From contig JADJWV010000002.1 of the NCBI GenBank assembly GCA_016716185.1, forward strand, positions 1,464,501 through 1,528,500: 64,000 bases of DNA, read 5' to 3'. A model generated the notes under the pieces. That model did not search any database. It saw only the letters and a list, made by a program, of their open reading frames with translations, and had not been told where the DNA came from. This document shows positions 25,903-34,781 of this stretch, piece after piece (the first letter of the stretch is position 1; each line of letters begins with the position of its first letter). The DNA is from Saprospiraceae bacterium. Its GTDB lineage: Bacteria > Bacteroidota > Bacteroidia > Chitinophagales > Saprospiraceae. A program made the translations under genes and the position numbers.

Positions 25903-27035
25903 GTTTTGGACTTATAATCATTCAAACATTGAAATAGATCTTTTGCAATTTCAGAATAGCAATTTTTTTCAAAGAGTAGATTTTTTAGCTTGCGAAGTTC
26001 TTGTTTTACTAAAATTCTATGTGGCCCTTTTTTTAAAAGCTGTATTTCCGAACGGATCCGGACCGGGTTACAATCCGCTTGGATCAATTCTTCTATAATT
26101 TTTCGGCCCATAATGAGATTGGCAAGTGCTATGAATTTTACTTTGACCAGTTTTCGTGCAATCCAATAAGATACGGTATTTCCTTTATAACAAACTACTT
26201 CCGGTATTTCAAATAAAGCAGTCTCGAGACTGGCTGTTCCGGAAGTTGCAATGGCGAGCCTGGTGTTGCGAAGCAACGCATACATGTCATCAAATACAAC
26301 AGTATAATTTACGCCTTTTGATGTAAGTATGGATTGGTACAGTTCGCGGTGGCTTTCCATGCCGGCGATTACAATTTGGTATTTGCACTCTTCTTTTACA
26401 GCATCGAGGTAAATGGGTAGCAATAATTTTATTTCCTGGTTTCTGCTTCCTGGTATAATCGCGAGAATAGATTGATTGGAAAGATTCCACCTGGTCCGAA
26501 ACTCAGATCCACTCTCAAATTGATGTATGCGTTCCATCAAAGGGTGTCCATGATATGCTGTAGGTATGTTAAATTTTGTGAAGTATTCAATTTCAAATGG
26601 AAGAATAACAAAAAGTTTTTGCACGCATTTTTGCAGGATTTTAATTCTCGATTCTTTCCATGCCCAGATCTGCGGCGCTATAAAATAATACACGGGAATG
26701 TTGTGTTTATGTGCCCATTCTGCCATTCTTAAATTAAATCCGGGATAATCGACGAGTATGATTGCATCCGGCTTGAAGTTTAAGATCGATGATTTGGTGA
26801 TTTTGAATAATTTTAAAATAAAGGGAAGATTCTTAATGACTTCCACAAAACCCATAAAATTAGTTTGCTCATAGTGTACTTCAATTTCCATTCCTGCACT
26901 TTCGAGCGTTTTTCCTCCCCAGCCTTTCACTTGAATTTGCGGATTTAATTCTTTTAGTGCCCGAATCAACATTCCGGCATGTAGATCTCCCGATGCTTCC
27001 CCTGCGATTAAATAAATTTTATAAACGGTATTCAT
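25899..27035 (-). CDS. lpxB: Lipid-A-disaccharide synthase
   Basis: I chose the ATG at 27035 (MNTVYKIYLIAGEASGD). It overlaps the previous stop by 4 nt and begins at the family N-terminus; an upstream in-frame ATG adds 11 residues. The 378-residue product has AGEASGDLHAG, IILVDYPGFNLRMAEWA, a YYFIAPQIWAWKESRI strand, ILAIIPGSRNQEI and the nucleotide-binding AIATSGTASLETALFEIP. It joins UDP-2,3-diacylglucosamine and lipid X in outer-membrane biogenesis. Third of four cotranscribed genes with surE and two unknowns. Confidence 0.94.
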   Translation of the reverse strand: MNTVYKIYLIAGEASGDLHAGMLIRALKELNPQIQVKGWGGKTLESAGMEIEVHYEQTNFMGFVEVIKNLPFILKLFKITKSSILNFKPDAIILVDYPGFNLRMAEWAHKHNIPVYYFIAPQIWAWKESRIKILQKCVQKLFVILPFEIEYFTKFNIPTAYHGHPLMERIHQFESGSEFRTRWNLSNQSILAIIPGSRNQEIKLLLPIYLDAVKEECKYQIVIAGMESHRELYQSILTSKGVNYTVVFDDMYALLRNTRLAIATSGTASLETALFEIPEVVCYKGNTVSYWIARKLVKVKFIALANLIMGRKIIEELIQADCNPVRIRSEIQLLKKGPHRILVKQELRKLKNLLFEKNCYSEIAKDLFQCLNDYKSKT

Positions 27036-27343
27036 CCTAACAGATCCAATCCAAAATAGTACATCCACAAAGCTACATAGATCAGGGTAGGGAAAATAAG
27101 CCCCCGCATTGCAAATAACATATACCTTTTGTTAAAAAACTGCATGGGGATTACATTGCATACCAATGCCAACAGCGCCACCGTGCGCTCACGGAATGTG
27201 GGCGAGAGTCCTACAGGGTTGAATATTTCCCAATGGTCGAGCTGATCGTACAAGCTCAATAGAATTCCATAGGCCGTGAAAGGAACCAGAAATCCTACGA
27301 CTAAGCCCAACCAGATTTTATTGTATTTGTAAATGGGATCCAT
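27032..27343 (-). CDS. Small membrane protein in the surE-lpxB operon
   Basis: With the ATG at 27343 (MDPIYKYNKIWLG) the product has 103 residues. It has four hydrophobic segments: IWLGLVVGFLVPFTAYGILL, a middle segment TVALLALVCNVIPMQFF, then RYMLFAMRGLIFPTLI and a final WMYYFGLDLLG. No family could be named. The ATGA overlap with lpxB and the 30-bp spacing from surE show that it is part of the operon. An envelope role is plausible by position only. Confidence 0.7.
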   Translation of the reverse strand: MDPIYKYNKIWLGLVVGFLVPFTAYGILLSLYDQLDHWEIFNPVGLSPTFRERTVALLALVCNVIPMQFFNKRYMLFAMRGLIFPTLIYVALWMYYFGLDLLG

Positions 27344-27373
27344 GATAAGCAATACGTTTTATTAAATATAAAC

Positions 27374-28177
27374 TTACAAATGTTCGGTTACAGTGTTCAT
27401 GTGATCTTGTGAGAGTTCAAAATGTTTGTTTTCGGGAATCGCTGGGTATACGGTAAGATCATGACCCGATGGAACAATACTGATGTAGCCATTGTTGAGC
27501 GCCCAGATATCTGTATCGGGTTGAGGTTCAGGGGCAACAAACTTGCCGGTCAGCCAATAATAACTTTCGCCACGCGGGTCTTTGGATTCTTTGAATTCTT
27601 CGTCCCACCTTCCTTCAGCCTGTTTGCATACTTTAATTCCTTTTATCTGGCTTTTTTCGAGTTTAGGAATATTGACACTCAATAAATTACAATTATAAAT
27701 ACCGGTTTGCAGGGCTTTTATCAAAATGTCCCTGATAAAACTTTCGCAGGCCTGAAAGTCCGCTTCAAACGAATAGTCGAGTAATGAAAATCCGATTGAA
27801 GGGATCCCTTCCAAGGATGCCTCCATAGCTGCAGACATCGTCCCTGAATATATAATGTTGATCGATGCATTTGATCCGTGGTTGATGCCAGATAAACAAA
27901 TATCTATTTTTTCGTCCTTTAAGATGACATTTTTAGCCAGTTTTACACAATCAACGGGTGTTCCTGAACATTCATACGCTTCCACATCTTCGAAATCCTT
28001 TAATTTATGAAGGCGAATGGGCTGATGAATGGTGATTGCATGGCCCATGCCGGATTGTGGACTGTTTGGGGCTATCACGACAACTCTGCCGAAAGGTTTT
28101 GCGATTTGAATTAATGCATGCAAACCCGGAGCGAAAATTCCGTCGTCATTCGTTATTAAAATCAGTTTTTCTCCCAT
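27374..28177 (-). CDS. surE: 5'/3'-nucleotidase SurE
   Basis: I chose the ATG at 28177 (MGEKLILITNDDG); the in-frame ATG at 28279 would overlap holA. The 267-residue product has the family signature LITNDDGIFAPGL (metal-binding Asp pair), APNSPQSGMGHAITI, YECSGTPVDCVKLA and LSGINHGSNASINIIYSGTM (shown as separate motifs). SurE removes phosphate from nucleoside monophosphates and acts in stationary-phase survival. First gene of the operon surE-(membrane protein)-lpxB-(unknown), and divergent from holA. Confidence 0.93.
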   Translation of the reverse strand: MGEKLILITNDDGIFAPGLHALIQIAKPFGRVVVIAPNSPQSGMGHAITIHQPIRLHKLKDFEDVEAYECSGTPVDCVKLAKNVILKDEKIDICLSGINHGSNASINIIYSGTMSAAMEASLEGIPSIGFSLLDYSFEADFQACESFIRDILIKALQTGIYNCNLLSVNIPKLEKSQIKGIKVCKQAEGRWDEEFKESKDPRGESYYWLTGKFVAPEPQPDTDIWALNNGYISIVPSGHDLTVYPAIPENKHFELSQDHMNTVTEHL

Positions 28178-28243
28178 TTTCCGTTTAAAATTAGGCTTAA
28201 AGATAACCCCGGCAGAATTAACTTTACAAGACCAAATGTTAAC

Positions 28244-29245
28244 ATGGATTATAAGCAACTGATCAAAGAAATCAACCAATCAAAATTTAAACCTTTTTAT
28301 CTGATCTATTCAGAAGAAACGTTTTTTAGCGATGCCATCAGTCAGGCCTTGCTCAATGATTTTATAGCTCCGGAGCAAAAAGACTTCAATCAAATCGTGG
28401 TCTATGGTAAGGACTTGACGACCCAGGCTTTAATAGACCTGGCAAGAGAATATCCTTTCATGTCCGAAAGAAAACTGGTCCTGGTAAAAGATGCTCAGGA
28501 TCTGAAAAATTTGGAATTGATGACTCCTTTTATGAAAAAGCCTAATCCTCAGTGTTTGCTGGTTTTGATGTTTGCAAAAAAACCGGATGGAAGGTCAGGC
28601 TGGATGAAAGAAGCGAAAGAGCACAGTGCTTATGTTGAATTTAAATCATTGAGTGACTATCAATTGCCTGCATTTGTAAAGTCCATGATCAGTGATATGA
28701 AATTGGAGATTGAGGATAAGGCCTTATACCTTTTGCTTGAATACATCGGAAATGATCTGGGTACTTATTACAATGAATTGGGCAAATTGAAAATTATTCT
28801 AAATGCAGGGCAGAAAATTGACGAGCAAATTGTTGTGAAATTTATAGGAATCAGTAAAGATTTTAATGTGTTTGAACTTCAAAAGGCTTTAAGTTTTCGG
28901 GATAAATCGCGATCCTATTGGATTGCCAGAAACATGGCGAATCAGCTCAAATCCCATCCTTTGGTTATGACCATTGGTGCTCTTTTTAATCATTACCAAC
29001 GGATATGGCTCACCAAAACTTACAGCAAATTGGACGATGATGAGTTAAATAAAATAGTCAAATTGCCTTTTAAGTCCTTCCTTAAAGAATATAGGGAAGC
29101 ATCATCAAAATATTCCATGCAATCACTTGAACAATCTATTGGATTATTAAAGCAATACGATTTAAAATCTAAAGGATACTTGTCGGGTGCGGCACGTGAA
29201 GAAGATCTATATTTAGAATTAGTCATGCATTTGTCAAACGTATAA
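28244..29245 (+). CDS. holA: DNA polymerase III subunit delta
   Basis: A 333-residue protein with the HolA pattern: KFKPFYLIYSEETFFSDAIS, then YPFMSERKLVLVKDAQD and KNPNPQCLLVLMF-like strands. LEYIGNDLGTYYNELGKLKI and the C-terminal helical domain with QLKSHPLVMTIGALFNHYQRI follow. Delta opens the sliding clamp in the clamp loader. It is only 13 bp from the next gene, so the alpha-2-macroglobulin gene follows on the same transcript. The start at 28244 is 66 bp from the divergent surE. Confidence 0.9.
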   Translation: MDYKQLIKEINQSKFKPFYLIYSEETFFSDAISQALLNDFIAPEQKDFNQIVVYGKDLTTQALIDLAREYPFMSERKLVLVKDAQDLKNLELMTPFMKKPNPQCLLVLMFAKKPDGRSGWMKEAKEHSAYVEFKSLSDYQLPAFVKSMISDMKLEIEDKALYLLLEYIGNDLGTYYNELGKLKIILNAGQKIDEQIVVKFIGISKDFNVFELQKALSFRDKSRSYWIARNMANQLKSHPLVMTIGALFNHYQRIWLTKTYSKLDDDELNKIVKLPFKSFLKEYREASSKYSMQSLEQSIGLLKQYDLKSKGYLSGAAREEDLYLELVMHLSNV

Positions 29246-29258
29246 TCCGGAAAAACTT

Positions 29259-32200
29259 ATGTATTTTAAAAATTGGAGCAGTCTTTTGTTGTTCAGTTTA
29301 ATCTTTATCGCTTGTAAAAAGGAGCAAATACTTTGGGTTGCAGAGAACAACCATTTGTATAAGGAATACATAGCAGGATATTCTCCCGGTCAGCTTGAGC
29401 GGGGTGAGTCATTTGTTATCGAATTTACACAACCGGTAGTGAGCGAAAGCAAAATTGGCAGCAAACCAGACCATCGTGTTTTTAAAATTCAACCGCTTCT
29501 CAAGGGTGAATTTATCTGGTCAGGTACTTCGCGAATTGAATTCCGGCCTAAAGGAGATATTCCTCGGGCTATTCAGGATTATACAATTGTTGCGGATCTT
29601 AAAACTATTTTTCCGGAAATAAAAAATGAGCTCAGGATAGCCGGTTTCCGCTTTCACTTTGCTCCTTTAAGCGCCAGAGTAAAATGGGGTTTCCCAAGAG
29701 TTGACCAAAGAGATACTAACATGATGTATATCGAATCGAACCTGGAGATCAATGCTGATTTGGATGTCGAAGACATCAGAAAAATGATTCGCGTTAGTGG
29801 TCCAAATACCACAGATGTAAGTATTGAAATAATGCCCTCTGAATCTGATTCAAAAATAAACATACTGGTCATTGGAGGTATTCCCAAATCAGAGCAACCA
29901 TACGACGTGCAGATCGGCATTCAACTAACTGGAGCAGGTCAGCAAAATGATATCCTTACACATATTTTTAGAATTCCTTCAAAAAGTGAATTCACAATTA
30001 CAGGAATGGAAAGATTGGATTCAGAACTTAGTGCATACCAGGTATATTTTTCCAGTATGCTGGATCCGGTTCAGGACGTCGAAGGATTGGTACAGATAGA
30101 CACGGCGAATCATTCTCCTATACTAGTGAAAGACATTGATAATATTCGAATTGATCTATCAGAGGCCGATTGGCCTGTGATGGGAAATATCAAAATTTTA
30201 AAATTGCTTAAAGCAGCTTCAGGAAAAGATTTGGGTGATGATCAGCTATTGCCTTATACACTGGTTGAAATGAAACCTCAAATTCGATTTGTATCCGAAG
30301 GTACCGTACTTCCTTTCAGCGAAAAAGTGATTATGCCTTTTGAGGCTGTCAACCTGAATGCTATTGATGTCGAAGTTTTTAAAATTTTTCAGAATAATGT
30401 TCTTTACGACATGCATTTGAACTTCAGCAAACAAGACGACAATTATAATCTGGTAAGGTTGGGGCGAGTCATAAAACAACAAACCATTAAGTTGGAGAAC
30501 TTATCTCCAGGTTCTAATAAAAACTCGTGGAAGCGATATGGGCTGGATTTGAGTAAGTTGATAGAAACTGAACCGGGAGCCATGTATCAATTGAGATTGA
30601 GCTTTCGACCTGGTTATACGGATTATCTTTGTGCTAATGGCCTGCCTGAAATTCCGGATTATTTTTTTACCGATGATTCAGGCGATCCCGATCTAAAATC
30701 CATCTGGAGGGATTATCCATATTACGATTATGAAGCCGGTTATGACTATGGTTCAGCAGATGACCCCTGTAGTCTGAGTTATTACTACAGCGAACATTAT
30801 GCTAAGAGAACCTTGTATGCTTCTAATCTTGGTATAGCGGTTAAATCTACAGGAACAAACGGTCCGTGTTATGCATTTGCTTACGATCTTCAATCTGGAA
30901 ATCCACTAAGTGGCGTACAGGTAAAAATTTACGATCGGCAGCTGCAATTGATAGGCCAGGGGAAAACAGCAGGAGATGGAAAAATGTCTATCGAGATTGC
31001 AGGTAGAACTATGTATGCCATCGCCGAATGGAATAAACAGTATGCATACCTCGCTTTGGAGGCGGGAAAATCCATGTCGCAATCCGAATTTGAAACAGAA
31101 GGTGTACTAAGCAAAGATGGAATGAAACTTTCGGTATATACCGAAAGAGGAGTTTGGAGGCCGGGTGATACCATTCATTTAAATGCAATTTTGTTTTCCG
31201 ATCAAGCATTGGAGCAAAAATTTCCTCTTCAATTAAGTTTAACCAATCCAAACGGAAAAGTGGTCTTCAACAGCTCGCTGTCCACCCACGTCCAGGGATT
31301 ATATGCATTCAAAATTCCACTTGCTCCCAATGACATCACGGGAAATTACGTTGCCAAAATTCAGGCGGGTCAAATTGAACTTGTAAAAAATCTGATGATC
31401 GAAACCATCAAACCCAATAATGTAAAAGTGAATTGGGGCCATCCTGAAAAGTTGAATTATAATCTGTTGAAAAAAGGCATAAACATGCAGGCCTTGTGGT
31501 TGCACGGACAGGTTGCTGCAGGGCTCAAGACTCAGATCAAATTAAAATATAAACTCGTTGAACCTTATTTTGAAAAATATCGTGAATTCCATTTTATCGA
31601 TCCTGAAGTACGCTTATCGGATGGTGAATTGGAATTGTATGAAGGAAGCCTGGATGAGCAAGGCAGATATACGGGAAGGAATATAGAATTACCTTTGGAG
31701 CAAAATACTGGAGATGTCAAAGGAAATTTGACTACGTTGATTACCGAATCTTCAGGTGTACTCAATACAGATTATTATCCGATGAACATCCAAATGTTTG
31801 AAGAATATGTGGGGATCAAAATTCCGGATGGACCCTATGGTTATAAAAGTCTCGAGCGGGGAAAAAACCAGGATGTCAGAATTGTTGTGGTAAATGCTGC
31901 TGGTAAACCAGTAGCTGAGCGGATGGTAACGGCCGAATTGTATAAAGTTAGCCATGAGTGGTGGTATGAAATGAGAACGGGATTTCCCAGTTATTACCAG
32001 ACTGCTAATTTTAAAACAAGAATTAAGACTGAGAATCTGAAAACAGATAAGAATGGAATTGCATTATTCAACCTGAAAGTCGATGATTACGATCGATATT
32101 ATATCAAAGTAATTCATAAAAATAATTTATATCAGACCGGGGACTATTTTTATACAGGGTGGCCCGCTGATGACCGTTCCAAAAATTTTGCGAATATCCT

Positions 32201-34781
32201 TAGTTTTAAAGCTGATAAGGAATCGTATCAAACAGGTGAGACCGCACAAATTGCACTTCCAGGTGCACCAGCAGGCGCATACACGATCAATGTGATCAAA
32301 GGAAATCGAATTGTAAAGTCGGAACTCCTTGCTGCTGCTGCGACTCAAACCATGTATGCATTGCCGCTAGAATCCGGCATGGCGCCGAATGTTTATGTCG
32401 ATGTAAGCTTTGTCCAGGCTTGCCACAACAAGAAAAATGATTTGCCGCTGCGGCTGTATGGGATTATCCCATTAAACATTGTGGATATAAATAAAAAATT
32501 GATTCCAAAAATGGACGTTCCCGATGTCATCAAGCCCGATGAAAGTTTCGTTGTGGAAATTGGCGAGGAGTCATCAAGACCCTGTGTCTATCAATTATTT
32601 ATTGTCGATGAAGGCTTGCTCAATTTAACCCGGTTTAAGACTCCGCAACCATACGATGATTTGATGGCGAAGGAAGCATTGGCCTTGATGAGTTGGGATA
32701 ATTTTGATGCTGTGATCGGCAATCTTGATGGTGAAATTGAAAAAGTATTCAGCATTGGCGGTGATATGGCTATTTCTACCAGGGAATTGAATAACATCAA
32801 AAGATTTAAACCGGTACTTTTAGCATCTGGTCCTCATGTCTTGGAAAAGGGCAAAAAAAACAAACATACTTTTAAAATCGAAAACTATACGGGTGCTGTG
32901 CGGTTTATGGTAATTGCCAATAACCTGCAGGCTGCAGGCTCTGCTGAGAAAAGTGTCCCGGTCAAAAAAGAAATGATGGTGCAAATGAGTTTACCCAGAT
33001 CTCTCACTTATAAGGATCAGTTAAGTGTACCAGTTACCCTTTTTGTATCGGATCCAAAAATCAAATCGATCAACTTAGTTCTTGATGCGGAAGGACCGGT
33101 GCAAATCATAGACCCTGCATCTAAAGTACTGAAAATAGATAAAGTAGGGGAGTATGTTCATTTTTTCAATGTTCGTGCAAAAGAAAAATTGGGACCTGCT
33201 TTTTTTAAAGTTAAAGCAGAATCCAACGGAATTGTCGCTAAGCACGAAATTGGGATTTTCGTGGAAAATCCTAATCCGGTTACCCAGAAATATACCAGCT
33301 ACTGGATCGAAGCAGGGAAGTCGATTAATCAACGCTTCGAACCCTATGGGATGACAGGCACAGGTAAAATTCATTTGGAAGTATCGACTTTAAAAAATAT
33401 TTCACTGACCCAACTCAAAGAAAAATTAATTCAATATCCACACGGATGTTTGGAGCAAACACTATCTGCGCTTTTTCCTCAAAGTTTACTTCAATCTTTA
33501 CAGGAGTTAAATGCGGAAGAAAAGAGTAAAATAATTACTCATATAAAAGTAGGCATGGATAAATTGCGCAGGTTTCAACAGCCAAACGGTGGATTTAGTT
33601 ATTGGCCCGGATTAACGGATATCAGCGATTGGAATACTACTTATGCAGGGCATTTTATGATCACAGCTAAAAATTCCGGATATCAGATTCCGGCCGATAT
33701 GCTTGACAAATGGTATCGGTATCAGCTGACCACATTAAATAAAATCGAATCCAAGGATTTAATCTCCTATCCCTGGAAACAGAAAGCACTTGCATATAAA
33801 CTTTATACACTGGCCTTATACGGAAAACCTGCATACGCTGCCATGAATGTTCTGTATCAACTCAAAGAAAGAAATGTTATGGCATCAGGGTTTCTGGCCG
33901 GTGCGTTTTATTTAAGTGGCAAACACGACGTGGCATCGAATTTGTTGCCAGAACAGGCTCCGGTAATTCATAGTTATCGCGAGTATGAAGAGAGCTTTGG
34001 ATCTGCAATCCGGGATGAAGCAGCTTTGGCACAGATTTTTAGCTTGATGGGGAAGAAACAAATCGCTTTTGGATTGCTCGAAAAAATTTCAAACGCAGGC
34101 GTAAATATGGATCAGATGAGCACTCAGGAGCTTTCTTTTGTGATGCAGGCAGTGGCCAATTTATATGGAAAAAAATTAGCAAGCCCTGTGAGATTTGAAT
34201 ACCAGTGGCTGGGTACATTGGAAAAGCATGAAATGTCCTCGAGTTATTATTCAAAGGAACTAAAATATGGAAATGGAGATAAACTTTTATTTGCGAATTC
34301 TTCGGGAATCCCATTGTCTGTGAATATTATTCAATCCGGTGTGGAGCCATTGATGGAAAATGTAAAAGAAATGAGGGGAATTCAAATTACAAGTGAAATG
34401 AGAAATCAATCCGGCCATATAGGACTTATGAAAACCGGGGATCAGTTAGAGGCCATCATTGAAGTACAGCTTACGAACTACAATGGAACCATGAAGAATA
34501 TTGCACTTACAGTTAATTTTCCCAGTACGTTTGAAGTAATCAATGAGCGCATCGGAGGACAGAATGCAACGCCGATCGGGGTGGATTATCAGGATTTTCG
34601 CGACAACCAGGTGAAAACTTATTTTAATCTTCAATCGGGAAAACCTTTGCGTCTCAAATTCCCTTTGCATGCCAGTTTTGCGGGAAAATTTGCGACACCA
34701 CTGATTACCTGTGAATCCATGTATGACCCATCTGTTTATGCCAGGATCAGTACACCAGTTTTTGAAATACAGAAGAGGTAA
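29259..34781 (+). CDS. Lipoprotein alpha-2-macroglobulin family protein with a thioester motif
   Basis: An 1840-residue protein with a lipoprotein signal peptide (FSLIFIAC|KK, lipobox FIAC), so it is membrane-anchored. A series of macroglobulin-like beta domains follows. The bait-like region is undefined. The MG7/CUB/thioester domain holds the internal thioester motif GCLEQ (Cys1397, Gln1400) with PHGCLEQTLSALFPQ. The C-terminal receptor-like part includes GGFSYWPGL and alpha-toroid helices. Bacterial homologues trap proteases in the periplasm or on the outer membrane and are typically encoded with pbpC, as here. The pbpC gene overlaps the last 44 nt. Confidence 0.93.
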   Translation: MYFKNWSSLLLFSLIFIACKKEQILWVAENNHLYKEYIAGYSPGQLERGESFVIEFTQPVVSESKIGSKPDHRVFKIQPLLKGEFIWSGTSRIEFRPKGDIPRAIQDYTIVADLKTIFPEIKNELRIAGFRFHFAPLSARVKWGFPRVDQRDTNMMYIESNLEINADLDVEDIRKMIRVSGPNTTDVSIEIMPSESDSKINILVIGGIPKSEQPYDVQIGIQLTGAGQQNDILTHIFRIPSKSEFTITGMERLDSELSAYQVYFSSMLDPVQDVEGLVQIDTANHSPILVKDIDNIRIDLSEADWPVMGNIKILKLLKAASGKDLGDDQLLPYTLVEMKPQIRFVSEGTVLPFSEKVIMPFEAVNLNAIDVEVFKIFQNNVLYDMHLNFSKQDDNYNLVRLGRVIKQQTIKLENLSPGSNKNSWKRYGLDLSKLIETEPGAMYQLRLSFRPGYTDYLCANGLPEIPDYFFTDDSGDPDLKSIWRDYPYYDYEAGYDYGSADDPCSLSYYYSEHYAKRTLYASNLGIAVKSTGTNGPCYAFAYDLQSGNPLSGVQVKIYDRQLQLIGQGKTAGDGKMSIEIAGRTMYAIAEWNKQYAYLALEAGKSMSQSEFETEGVLSKDGMKLSVYTERGVWRPGDTIHLNAILFSDQALEQKFPLQLSLTNPNGKVVFNSSLSTHVQGLYAFKIPLAPNDITGNYVAKIQAGQIELVKNLMIETIKPNNVKVNWGHPEKLNYNLLKKGINMQALWLHGQVAAGLKTQIKLKYKLVEPYFEKYREFHFIDPEVRLSDGELELYEGSLDEQGRYTGRNIELPLEQNTGDVKGNLTTLITESSGVLNTDYYPMNIQMFEEYVGIKIPDGPYGYKSLERGKNQDVRIVVVNAAGKPVAERMVTAELYKVSHEWWYEMRTGFPSYYQTANFKTRIKTENLKTDKNGIALFNLKVDDYDRYYIKVIHKNNLYQTGDYFYTGWPADDRSKNFANILSFKADKESYQTGETAQIALPGAPAGAYTINVIKGNRIVKSELLAAAATQTMYALPLESGMAPNVYVDVSFVQACHNKKNDLPLRLYGIIPLNIVDINKKLIPKMDVPDVIKPDESFVVEIGEESSRPCVYQLFIVDEGLLNLTRFKTPQPYDDLMAKEALALMSWDNFDAVIGNLDGEIEKVFSIGGDMAISTRELNNIKRFKPVLLASGPHVLEKGKKNKHTFKIENYTGAVRFMVIANNLQAAGSAEKSVPVKKEMMVQMSLPRSLTYKDQLSVPVTLFVSDPKIKSINLVLDAEGPVQIIDPASKVLKIDKVGEYVHFFNVRAKEKLGPAFFKVKAESNGIVAKHEIGIFVENPNPVTQKYTSYWIEAGKSINQRFEPYGMTGTGKIHLEVSTLKNISLTQLKEKLIQYPHGCLEQTLSALFPQSLLQSLQELNAEEKSKIITHIKVGMDKLRRFQQPNGGFSYWPGLTDISDWNTTYAGHFMITAKNSGYQIPADMLDKWYRYQLTTLNKIESKDLISYPWKQKALAYKLYTLALYGKPAYAAMNVLYQLKERNVMASGFLAGAFYLSGKHDVASNLLPEQAPVIHSYREYEESFGSAIRDEAALAQIFSLMGKKQIAFGLLEKISNAGVNMDQMSTQELSFVMQAVANLYGKKLASPVRFEYQWLGTLEKHEMSSSYYSKELKYGNGDKLLFANSSGIPLSVNIIQSGVEPLMENVKEMRGIQITSEMRNQSGHIGLMKTGDQLEAIIEVQLTNYNGTMKNIALTVNFPSTFEVINERIGGQNATPIGVDYQDFRDNQVKTYFNLQSGKPLRLKFPLHASFAGKFATPLITCESMYDPSVYARISTPVFEIQKR

